From positions 1 to 57,771 of the forward strand of contig WTGY01000204.1 of assembly GCA_011523365.1 (NCBI GenBank): a stretch of DNA of 57,771 nucleotides, given 5' to 3'. Of this stretch, positions 1 through 9,300 are shown one piece after another. Both the position numbers and the translations under genes were made by a program. A model generated the notes under the pieces. The model was not told the DNA's origin and did no database searches. It saw only the letters and a list, made by a program, of their open reading frames with translations. This DNA is from Caldilineaceae bacterium (lineage in GTDB: Bacteria; Chloroflexota; Anaerolineae; Caldilineales; Caldilineaceae). Positions within the stretch are counted from its first letter, which is position 1, and each line of letters opens with the position of its first letter.

Positions 1-1
1 G

Positions 2-1078
2 CCCAAGCCCACCCGCCAGGAGCGCAATGCCGCCTCCCTGCGCCGCTCCATCATGAAAGTGGCGACCCCGCGCGGCCCAAAGCCTGTGCTGCGCACGATG
101 ATGACCACCGCCTGCGAGCGCAACTGCTTCTACTGCCCCTTCCGCGCCGGCCGCAGCAGCGCCGAACGCCTCACCCTCCAACCCGATGAAATGGCTGAAG
201 GCTTCACGCGTATGCAGAAGGCCGGCATGGTTGACGGCCTCTTTCTCTCGTCCGGCATCATCGGCGGCGGCGTCAGGGCCCAGGACAAGATTATCGATAC
301 AGCCGAGATTCTGCGCAAGAAACGGAACTACCCCGGCTACATCCACCTGAAGATTATGCCCGGCTCCGACTATGAGCAGGTGCGCAGGTCCATGCAGCTG
401 GCCGACCGGGTCTCCATAAATCTCGAGGGCGCTACCCCGGGCAGGCTGGCCGGCCTCGCGCCCCAAAAGGAGTTCTGGGACGACCTGATGCAGCGTCTCC
501 TCTGGACCGAGCAGATCCGCAGCCGCGAACACGTGCGCGCCTCCTCAGTCACCCAGTTTGTCGTCGGCGCCGTCGGCGACACCGACCTGGAGCTGGTTTC
601 TCTCAGCGAAAAGCTCTACCGCCAGGCCCGTCTGAGCCGCGTCTACTACTCCTCCTTCTACCCCGTGCCCGACACGCCTTTCGAAGACCTGCCGTCTGCC
701 TCCCTGAAGCGGCAGCACCGCCTCTACCAGGCCAGTTTCCTCCTGCGCGACTACGACTGGGACACCGAGGACATCGGCTTCGGCGCCGACCAGAACCTCC
801 GCCTCGACGTAGACCCCAAACAGGCCTGGGCCGACATCCACCTGCGCACCGCACCCATAGAGCTGAACCGCGCCGACCGCCCCACCCTCCTGCGCGTGCC
901 CGGTATCGGTCCCAAAAGCGCCGAACGCATCCTCCGCGCCCGCCGCCGGGGCAACCTCACCGACCTCCAACATCTGCGCGCCCTCGGTGTCCCCTCCCCG
1001 CAGAAGGCCGCCCCCTATGTCCTCCTCAATGGCCGCCAGCCAGCCCACCAGATGTCGCTCTTTCCGGCCCCCCTCTAG
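2..1078 (+). CDS. Radical SAM protein with C-terminal helix-hairpin-helix domain (5' end outside window)
   Basis: The reading frame is open to the left edge; an ATG lies at 53, but in-frame codons upstream read as plausible protein, so the true start is probably outside the window. Numbering from the ATG at 53, the CX3CX2C iron-sulfur motif of radical SAM enzymes is C21, C25 and C28, inside CERNCFYC. A helix-hairpin-helix motif (VPGIGPKSAERIL) starts near residue 282, which in other proteins binds DNA non-specifically. A radical SAM core joined to HhH suggests a role on nucleic acid, such as base repair or modification; this is inference, and the substrate cannot be read from sequence. The following gene is a secreted giant on the same strand and looks functionally unrelated. 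Family assignment is secure, function is not. Confidence 0.85.
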   Translation, partial: PKPTRQERNAASLRRSIMKVATPRGPKPVLRTMMTTACERNCFYCPFRAGRSSAERLTLQPDEMAEGFTRMQKAGMVDGLFLSSGIIGGGVRAQDKIIDTAEILRKKRNYPGYIHLKIMPGSDYEQVRRSMQLADRVSINLEGATPGRLAGLAPQKEFWDDLMQRLLWTEQIRSREHVRASSVTQFVVGAVGDTDLELVSLSEKLYRQARLSRVYYSSFYPVPDTPFEDLPSASLKRQHRLYQASFLLRDYDWDTEDIGFGADQNLRLDVDPKQAWADIHLRTAPIELNRADRPTLLRVPGIGPKSAERILRARRRGNLTDLQHLRALGVPSPQKAAPYVLLNGRQPAHQMSLFPAPL

Positions 1079-1240
1079 ACCCTCAGCAACTGAACCATTG
1101 CCCGGCGCTGGTCCGGAATTCGGCAAACGGAAGCCATTAGACGGCGTTACGATACCCGTGTAAAATACCTGACGGCGTGCCCGATTCCGCAGCCCACGTC
1201 AGTAAACGCATGACCTTATCCAAATGAATACGACTCTCCA

Positions 1241-4200
1241 ATGCTGGCCTTGAGGGCAACGCGCTTCCATCTTTGTTTTGCCATTTTTACCACACTGGCA
1301 CTTTCCTCGCTTCACAGTGTGGGCGCAGCCATCGCACAATCTGAGTCCGGGATTCCTGTCCCCGGAGCTGGAGGAGACCCGGGGGGACCTGCCGCACCGG
1401 TATTGACCACCCGGAAGGGACCAGGATGGATCAACCTCTATTGGGAGCCGGTCGCCGGCGCTGTAGAGTACGATGTCTGGTGGCGGACTGGCGCTGACGG
1501 CGCTTGGCAGCGCACCTACCAGAGCCCGATTACACAAACTGCCTACGGATTCCTTGGGTATAGCGCCGGGACGACACTGTACTTCACCGTCCGCGCCATC
1601 GACGCTGAAGGTAGAGTGAGTCCCAGGTCCCAGCAGGCCCAGGATACCGCACTTGCCAGGCTGACTTCTACTCCTACAGTCACGGCGGCATTCACGTTGA
1701 CGCCCACGTCGACGACAGCCCCAACCGGAACTGTTTCCGCGCCTGTATTGACCGCAGTTTCCACGGGAACGGGCGCAGTCGATCTCAGTTGGACAGCGGT
1801 CACAGGCGCGGTTCGCTACGAGCTGTGGGCGTGGGACAGCGCCAGTGACTGGCAGCAGCTCGACGACGGGAACCTGACAAGCAGGACGCACAGGCACGAA
1901 GACGCGACGCCCGGCACCACCTACTACTACACCGTACGCGCCGTGGCCGCAGACGGCACAGCCAGCGCATGGTCCGACCAGAAGTTCGTAACCGTACCCG
2001 GTTCACCTCAGGCTCTGGTCGCGCCGACACTGACTGCACAGTCCACAATGGCCGCCGCGGTCGAGCTCAGTTGGAATTCCGTCTCCGGCGCGGTGCGGTA
2101 CGAGTTGTGGGCGTGGGACAGCGCCGGCGGCTGGCAGCAACTGGACGACGGCAACCTGACCGGCACGTCGCACACGCACACACAGCTTGCTCCCGGCACG
2201 ATCTACTATTACTCAGCTCGCGCAGTGGACGCCAGCGGCGCAACCAGCGCGTGGTCACAGTTCGCCGAGGCGACCGTGTCCTCGCCGCAGAGCCCCATTC
2301 TTACGACGACCACTACTACTACGGTTACCGCCACGCCAACGGTCACTGCCACCCCGACGGATACCGCTACTCCGAGAGTTACCGCTACCCCGACAGCGAC
2401 TTCACCGGCCTCGGATCCGGCTGCAGAGAGAGCCGCCCTGGTGGCGCTCTACCAGGCAACCAATGGCGCCAACTGGACGAATAACGACAACTGGCTGAGC
2501 AACGAACCGCTCTCCACCTGGGAAGGCGTCTCTACCGACCATAACGGTCATGTTTCACGGTTGTATCTCCCAAACAACGAACTGCGGGGACAACTCCCGG
2601 ACCTGAGCGCCCTCACCAATCTGACGAGCCTGGCCCTGAGCAACAACGAACTGACGGGGCCAATTCCGGACCTGGGCGCCCTCACCAATCTGACCAGCCT
2701 GTACCTTTACCGAAACGACTTTTCGGGAGTTGTCCCTGATCTGAGTACCCTCACCAAGCTGACGGTGCTGCATCTCAGTTACAATGAGCTGACAGGGCCG
2801 TTTCCGGATCTTGGCGCCCTGACAAATCTGGATTCCCTGTACCTGGATTTCAACCAGTTGAGCGGACCGGTTCCGGACCTGAGCACCCTCACCAACTTGG
2901 CGAGGCTGTCCCTGAGCTATAACGAGTTGAGCGGCCCCGTACCGGATCTGAGCGCCCTCACCAATCTCGAGAGGCTGTATCTCGATCACAACCAGTTTAG
3001 CGGGCAGTTTCCAGACCTGAGCGCCCTCACCAACCTGAAGACGCTTTCCCTCGGCTCCAATCAGTTTCCCGGCCCGTTCCCGGATCTGAGTGCCCTTACC
3101 CAACTCGAAAACCTGTCCCTCACCAACAACCAGATCACCGGGCCGTTTCCGGATCTGAGTGCACTCACTAAACTGACGAGGCTGTACCTGTCTCGAAACC
3201 AGTTGACCGGGTCGATCCCGGATCTGCGCACCCTCACCGGACTGACCGTACTGAACCTTAGTAACAACCGGCTGAGCGGGCAGATCCCGGTCTTGACCCA
3301 TTCCACCAATTTGACGGAGATCTACCTCAGTGACAACCAATTGACCGGGCCGGTCCCGGACCTGCGCGCGCTTGCCCAGCTGACACATCTGAACCTTAGA
3401 GGCAATGAACTGTGCCTGCCCGCAGGCCTGAGTCTAACGCATTCGAACGCAAGAGTGGCCGACCACCTGCAGAGTCTGACTTTGCCTTCCTGCACGGCCG
3501 CTGACACGCACACGGCAACACCAACCCCTTTGACCACCCGTACCCCAACGCCGGGACCTCCGCCTACACCATCACCTACTGCGACGATAACCCCGACTCG
3601 GGACGGTTCCGCGCTTACTGCGCCGCAGTTGAGAGCGGAGGCGACCCTGACCAACGCGATTGAGCTCAGCTGGGCGCCCGTCCCCGGTGCAGTCAGATAC
3701 ACCCTCTGGACGTGGTGGGATGCCACGCTCAACTGGCAACGCCTCGACGAAGGTAATCTGACGGGCACGTCGTACACGCACCGCGATTTGACTCCTGGCA
3801 CGACCTACCACTACGCAATCCGCGCGGTCGCTGCCAGCGGCACGACCAGCCCGTGGTCGGACTACCCCAGCGCAACCGTTCCCGCCACTGTAGTAGTTGG
3901 CCCAACGGCCACGCCGACTCTCACCGCGACAGCAACATTGACTGCGAACCCGACCGAAACCCTGGAAACTGCGCATACGCCGACTCCCACCGCGACGCCG
4001 ACTCTCACCGCGACAGCAACATTGACTGCGCCCCCGACCGAAACCTTGGAAACTGCGCAAACGCCGACTCCCACCGCGACGGCAACATTGACTGCGACGC
4101 CGACCGAAACGCTGGAAACTGCGCATACGCCTACCCCCACTGCGACGCCGCCGGCGTCCGTGTCAGGCACGGAAAGGGCCGCGTTGGTCGCCCTCTATAA

Positions 4201-6295
4201 CGCAACCGACGGCCCCAACTGGACGCGCAACAACAACTGGTTAAGCGACGAGCCGGTCGGTACTTGGCACGGCGTCTTCACAAATGAACAGGGACGCGTC
4301 AGAGCCTTGTCTCTCAGCAGCAACGGCCTGCGCGGCTCACTCCCGGACCTGAGCGCTTTGACCAATCTTACTAGCATCAGACTTGATTACAACCACTTGA
4401 GCGGTCCGATCCCAGACTTGAGCGCACTCGTCAACCTTAGATATGTCTACATTCCTGCCAACGATCTGAACGGTCAGATTCCCGACCTGAGCAACCTCAC
4501 CAACCTCTACTCTCTACACCTCTGGAACAACGACCTGAGCGGCCCGGTTCCCGACCTGAGCAACCTTTCGAATCTAAGGGTTATTGCTCTTGGGTCCAAC
4601 CGTCTGAGCGGGCAACTTCCGAATCTGGAAGCCAACACCGCCTTGGACACGCTGAGCCTCGCTGGCAATCAGTTCACGGGACCAATCCCCGACCTGAGCG
4701 CACTTACGCGTCTGAGAAAACTTACCCTCAACTGGAACAGACTGACCGGTCAGATTCCCGACCTGAGCAAGCTCGCCAATCTGAGCGAGCTGTCCCTCGC
4801 CCATAACCAGTTGACCGGGCAGGTTCCCGACATAAGGAAACTCGCCGGCCTGAAAATTCTGTACCTTGCCAATAACCGGTTGAACGGGCAGATTCCCGAC
4901 CTGAGCCATCTCACCAGACTGACGAGCTTGAATCTCAGCGAAAACCAGCTGACCGGGCAAATCCCGACCTTGAACGCGCTCGTCGACCTGACGAGCCTGA
5001 ATCTCAGCAACAACCAGCTGACTGGACAGATTCCTGCCTTGGAAGGCCTCACAAAGCTGCGGACCCTGAACCTCAGCTCCAACCGGATAAGCGGACGGAT
5101 ACCGGAAATCAGCGGCCTGACTTCGCTATCTTCCATCCATCTCAACGACAACCAGTTGACCGGGCAAATCCCTGACCTGAGCACGCTCGCCGAACTGCGG
5201 TGGCTTCGCCTCGATTACAATCAACTGACCGGACCCATACTCGATTTAGCTCAGCTCGCCAGGCTGTCGATTCTCTCTCTTAGAGCCAACCAGTTGACTG
5301 GACCATTCCCCGACCTGAGCCGGCTTACCAATCTGTCGTCCTTAGACCTCCGTGGCAACCAGCTTTGTCGGCCGGCAGGCGTAGACTTGGCCGGATCCAA
5401 CAGTGTCGTATCCGCACACTTGAATCTCCTCAACCTGGCCGACTGTACCGATACCGAACTCGCAGCCGTACCGGGCACACCGCAGAACTGGGCCGCGACC
5501 GTCGCCGCCGACAAGGTCGTACTCACCTGGGATGCCGTGGAGAACGCCGTCAGCTATAGTCTTCGCGCTTGGAATGGCTACGACTTGAGTTGGAGCGCCG
5601 TTGGCGGCGTTCTCACCGACACAACGACCTTCACTCACACTGTCCAAACCGACGGCCGCAACTACTACTACCAGGTCCGCGCCCGCGACGCCAATGACGT
5701 TTGGGGCGCTTGGTCAGACCAGCTCTACGTGGCCGTAGTCCCGACCGAGTTTCCGCCTCCGCCCCTCTCGCTGGGCCTCGAAAGGTACTATCAGAAGCAT
5801 ATGGTGGTTCAGGGCCTGACCGTGGTTGCACCCAATTGGGTCTCTGACGAACAGATGATTCGCTCGCGGGCCGTCATCACCGGGATGCTTTCCAACCGGT
5901 CCGACGTGCTTGCTACTTTGGCCGGTCACAATACGCGTCTTTACATTCAAGACCGCTTCAAAGGAATCGCCCAAAAGTGGGTCGCCTATTCTCCGGTTAC
6001 GGACCCCCATTGCGACACCTTTATCCATGAGTTCGCGCATCTCGTCGATTACGCACTAGAAGAGCAGACTGATGCTGAAACCTTCGACACACGGCTCCGC
6101 GCCCTGTTCCAGGCTGCAGTAAACACAGGTCTCTGGCGGGGATACTACGCAAGCACTAATGCCGAGGAATACTGGGCCGAAACGGTCAAATACTGGTTGT
6201 GGGAATCGCACCTTATCGACCGCGACCCCGAAATCGTCAAACTGATCGAGGATACTCTCGGTGAAGTGACAATACCCGCGGCATGCAAACCATGA
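1241..6295 (+). CDS. Secreted FN3/leucine-rich-repeat protein with C-terminal HExxH metallopeptidase-like domain (paralog 1)
   Basis: A 1684-aa protein opening with a signal peptide (hydrophobic stretch in residues 10-33). Order: FN3-like domain (about 50-135); Thr/Pro linker; two FN3-like domains (about 165-345); Thr/Pro linker; cap with W-x-GV motif and about 13 leucine-rich repeats (about 395-745) ending in a Cys cap; FN3-like domain (about 785-880); long Thr/Pro linker; second cap and about 16 repeats (about 980-1400); FN3-like domain; C-terminal domain. Repeats are 23 residues with the plant-type LxGxIPDLS signature. The C-terminal domain has HEFAH (H1596, E1597, H1600) and, about 45 residues on, EEYWAE (1642-1647), which could supply a third zinc ligand. 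Extracellular binding plus proteolysis is inference. The next gene is a paralog 87 bp downstream. The start is the first in-frame ATG before the signal peptide; no clear ribosome binding site is visible. Confidence 0.85.
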   Translation: MLALRATRFHLCFAIFTTLALSSLHSVGAAIAQSESGIPVPGAGGDPGGPAAPVLTTRKGPGWINLYWEPVAGAVEYDVWWRTGADGAWQRTYQSPITQTAYGFLGYSAGTTLYFTVRAIDAEGRVSPRSQQAQDTALARLTSTPTVTAAFTLTPTSTTAPTGTVSAPVLTAVSTGTGAVDLSWTAVTGAVRYELWAWDSASDWQQLDDGNLTSRTHRHEDATPGTTYYYTVRAVAADGTASAWSDQKFVTVPGSPQALVAPTLTAQSTMAAAVELSWNSVSGAVRYELWAWDSAGGWQQLDDGNLTGTSHTHTQLAPGTIYYYSARAVDASGATSAWSQFAEATVSSPQSPILTTTTTTTVTATPTVTATPTDTATPRVTATPTATSPASDPAAERAALVALYQATNGANWTNNDNWLSNEPLSTWEGVSTDHNGHVSRLYLPNNELRGQLPDLSALTNLTSLALSNNELTGPIPDLGALTNLTSLYLYRNDFSGVVPDLSTLTKLTVLHLSYNELTGPFPDLGALTNLDSLYLDFNQLSGPVPDLSTLTNLARLSLSYNELSGPVPDLSALTNLERLYLDHNQFSGQFPDLSALTNLKTLSLGSNQFPGPFPDLSALTQLENLSLTNNQITGPFPDLSALTKLTRLYLSRNQLTGSIPDLRTLTGLTVLNLSNNRLSGQIPVLTHSTNLTEIYLSDNQLTGPVPDLRALAQLTHLNLRGNELCLPAGLSLTHSNARVADHLQSLTLPSCTAADTHTATPTPLTTRTPTPGPPPTPSPTATITPTRDGSALTAPQLRAEATLTNAIELSWAPVPGAVRYTLWTWWDATLNWQRLDEGNLTGTSYTHRDLTPGTTYHYAIRAVAASGTTSPWSDYPSATVPATVVVGPTATPTLTATATLTANPTETLETAHTPTPTATPTLTATATLTAPPTETLETAQTPTPTATATLTATPTETLETAHTPTPTATPPASVSGTERAALVALYNATDGPNWTRNNNWLSDEPVGTWHGVFTNEQGRVRALSLSSNGLRGSLPDLSALTNLTSIRLDYNHLSGPIPDLSALVNLRYVYIPANDLNGQIPDLSNLTNLYSLHLWNNDLSGPVPDLSNLSNLRVIALGSNRLSGQLPNLEANTALDTLSLAGNQFTGPIPDLSALTRLRKLTLNWNRLTGQIPDLSKLANLSELSLAHNQLTGQVPDIRKLAGLKILYLANNRLNGQIPDLSHLTRLTSLNLSENQLTGQIPTLNALVDLTSLNLSNNQLTGQIPALEGLTKLRTLNLSSNRISGRIPEISGLTSLSSIHLNDNQLTGQIPDLSTLAELRWLRLDYNQLTGPILDLAQLARLSILSLRANQLTGPFPDLSRLTNLSSLDLRGNQLCRPAGVDLAGSNSVVSAHLNLLNLADCTDTELAAVPGTPQNWAATVAADKVVLTWDAVENAVSYSLRAWNGYDLSWSAVGGVLTDTTTFTHTVQTDGRNYYYQVRARDANDVWGAWSDQLYVAVVPTEFPPPPLSLGLERYYQKHMVVQGLTVVAPNWVSDEQMIRSRAVITGMLSNRSDVLATLAGHNTRLYIQDRFKGIAQKWVAYSPVTDPHCDTFIHEFAHLVDYALEEQTDAETFDTRLRALFQAAVNTGLWRGYYASTNAEEYWAETVKYWLWESHLIDRDPEIVKLIEDTLGEVTIPAACKP
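3901..4150 (+). repeat. Thr/Pro-rich linker repeats inside the first LRR protein
   Basis: The linker before the second LRR block contains three near-copies of a unit containing PTETLETA, spaced 28 and 22 residues apart and separated by PTPTATP-type runs. The DNA is repetitive too. Such linkers are typically extended, O-glycosylatable spacers in secreted proteins (general knowledge; glycosylation is not shown here). Confidence 0.8.
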
Positions 6296-6382
6296 CCCAA
6301 AATAGGTGCGTGGAACAGCAACAGCGAGCAGATCCGAACACGCGCTTCACTCCACTTCACCCTCTTTTCGACCTACAGGACA

Positions 6383-9300
6383 GTGTCCCTTTTGAAGAGT
6401 AAGACTCAGATCCAGTTCGCGAAGCGCCTGATACTCCTTCTCCTCATCGCCATCCTGGCGGTCCTGACCCCCTTCCTCCTCCTCACCGACAGCGCGACCT
6501 ATGCCCAAACCGGGACCGCGCCGACGCTGACCGTACATGCCGGCGACGGAGTGATCGAGTTGCGCTGGAATGATGTGGCAGACGGATCCGCGTATGCGGT
6601 GCATGCGTGGTGGGACGAAGACGTGGACTGGGTGCGCATCGACGACGGCGGTGTGAAGGGGACCAGCTATACGCATAGAAACCCTGTTTTAGGCAGGAGG
6701 TACTGGTACGCCGTCTGTGTATTGGACGCCGACGGCGTACAGGGTGCGTGCTCGGCTGATCCGTTTCCTTCGGCCGCCGTTTCTGCGCCTTCGACAGCGG
6801 CTGCCACGCCCACGTCAACGGTCGTCGCCACACGAACGTCTACCCCGACAGCAACCCAGACCCCGACGTCGTCATCACCGTCGCGGGAGAGAGCCGCGCT
6901 CGTCGCCCTCTACAACGCAACCGGCGGCCCCAACTGGTCTCGTCGCGACAACTGGCTGACGGACCAGCCGCTCTCCACCTGGTACGGTGTCTCCACCGAC
7001 GCCAACGGCAACGTAATCTGGATTTTCCTCGGGTCGAACAACCTGAGCGGTTCGATCCCGGACCTGAGCGCGCTGACCAGCCTGAGGAAGCTGGTTCTTC
7101 TCGTCAATGACCTGAGCGGGTCGATTCCTGACCTGAGTGCGCTTACCAGCCTGAGCGAGCTGCGCCTGGAGATCAACCAATTTAGCGGTCCGATCCCCGA
7201 CCTGAGTGCGCTCACCAACCTTACAAACCTGCACTTGGGCAGCAACAGGCTGAGTGGTTCGATCCCGGACCTGAGTGCGCTCACAAAGCTTACACACCTG
7301 GACCTTGGCGGCAACCAGTTGAGCGGTTCGATTCCCGACCTGAGTACCCTCACCAGCCTGGTATCTCTGTTCCTGCATAACAACGAGTTGAGTGGCGCAA
7401 TCCCGTCACTGAGCGCTCTGACCAGGTTGGAACAGTTGTATCTCGGCAACAACAATCTGAGTGGGCAGATTCCCAGCCTGCGTACGCTCACAGAACTGAG
7501 GGAGTTTTCCATCTGGGGCACGCGCATAAACGGGCCGATTCCGGACATGAGTGCGCTCACAGAACTGATAAATCTGTACCTCTACGATAACGAGTTGAGC
7601 GGTTCGATCCCGGACCTGAGTGCGCTCACGAACTTAAGGAATCTTTACCTCAGCGGCAACCAGTTAACCGGGCCGATCCCGGACCTGCGCCCGTTCACAA
7701 AGCTCGAGGGAGTAAGTTTCGAAGGCAACCAGCTCTGCCTGCCTGCAGGGGCAAGCCTGACCCATCCAAATACAGCAGTGGCCGCCGCGCTGCAGGTCCT
7801 GAACCTTTCAACCTGCCCCGGCACAGCGCAGCCGACGTCCACGCCAAAGCCCACGGCAGGACCAACCCTAACGCCCACACAGACACCCTCCCCCACGGCC
7901 ACTGCAACGCCTACGCAGACGTCCACCGGGGCCCTGCCAGCCCCAACCCTTTCCGCGACCTCCTCAGGCACGAACGCGGTCGCACTCAACTGGACGGCTG
8001 TAACCGGCGCAATTCGCTACGAGCTTTGGGCTTGGGACAGCGCCAGCAGCTGGCAGCAACTGGACGAAGGGGACCTGACCGGCACGTCACACCGGCACGA
8101 AGGCGTGACCTCAGGCACGACCTACTACTACACTGTACGCGCCGTTGCCGCCGGCGGCACGGCTGGCGAATGGTCGGAACAGAAGTTTGTGACCGTTCCC
8201 AGTACACCACAGGCTCTGGTCGCACCGACACTGACTGCACAGTCCACATTGGCCGCCGCGGTCGAGCTCAGATGGAATCCCGTCTCGGGCGCGGTGCGGT
8301 ACGAACTGTGGGCGTGGGAAAGCGCCGGCGGCTGGCAGCAGCTGGATGACGGCAACCTGACCGGCACGGCCCACACGCACGCACAGCTATCTCCCGGCAC
8401 GACCTACCATTACGCAATCCGCGCAGTGGACGCAAACGGCGCAACCAGCGCGTGGTCCCAGTACGCCGAAGCGACGGTGTCCTCGACGCTGAGCCCTACG
8501 CCTACGCCTACGGTTACCGCTACACCTGCGGTTACCGCTACGCCTACTGCCACCCCCACCGCGACCACGCCGCCGCCTGCCCCCGCTGCCGAGAGAGCCG
8601 CGCTCGTCGCCCTATACAACGCAACCGACGGCGCCAACTGGATTAACAATCACAACTGGTTGACCAATGAGCCTATTTCCACCTGGTACGGCGTCACAAC
8701 CGATCCAAACGGTCACGTCAAATGGCTGGTTCTTTACAACAATGGGCTGAGCGGCCAGCTCTCGGACCTGGGCGCCCTCACCAGGCTGACCTACCTGGAC
8801 CTTTCACGGAATGAGTTGTCTGGGCCTGTCCCCAACCTGGGTGCCCTCACCAGCTTGGCGACACTGAACCTGAGTTACAACAAGCTGACCAGTCCCTTCC
8901 CGGACTTGAGTTCACTCAACAGCCTAAAGGTCTTGTATCTGAGTTTCAACGAGTTGAGCGGGCCCATGCCAGATCCCAGTACCCTGACCAATCTGACACA
9001 TCTGTACCTTGGCTACAACGACTTCACTGGGCAGATCCCGGATCTGAGCGCTCTCACCAGCCTTACATTCCTGGATCTCGAATACAACCAGCTTACGGGG
9101 CAACTTCCGGAACTCGGCGCACTCACCAACCTTACTGGGCTGGATCTCAGTGGCAACCATCTGGTCGGTCAGTTTCCGGATCTGAGTCCTCTCACAAAGC
9201 TTACATTACTTGATCTCGGTTCAAATCAGTTTCCCGGTCCTTTTCCGGACCTGAGCTCTCTGACCAACCTGACCACGCTGTCCCTCAATGACATCCAGTT

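Noticed and set aside
1800..2500. Overlapping plus- and minus-strand frames within the LRR genes
   Set aside because: Repetitive GC-rich coding DNA leaves several frames open; only the long frame has signal peptide and domains.
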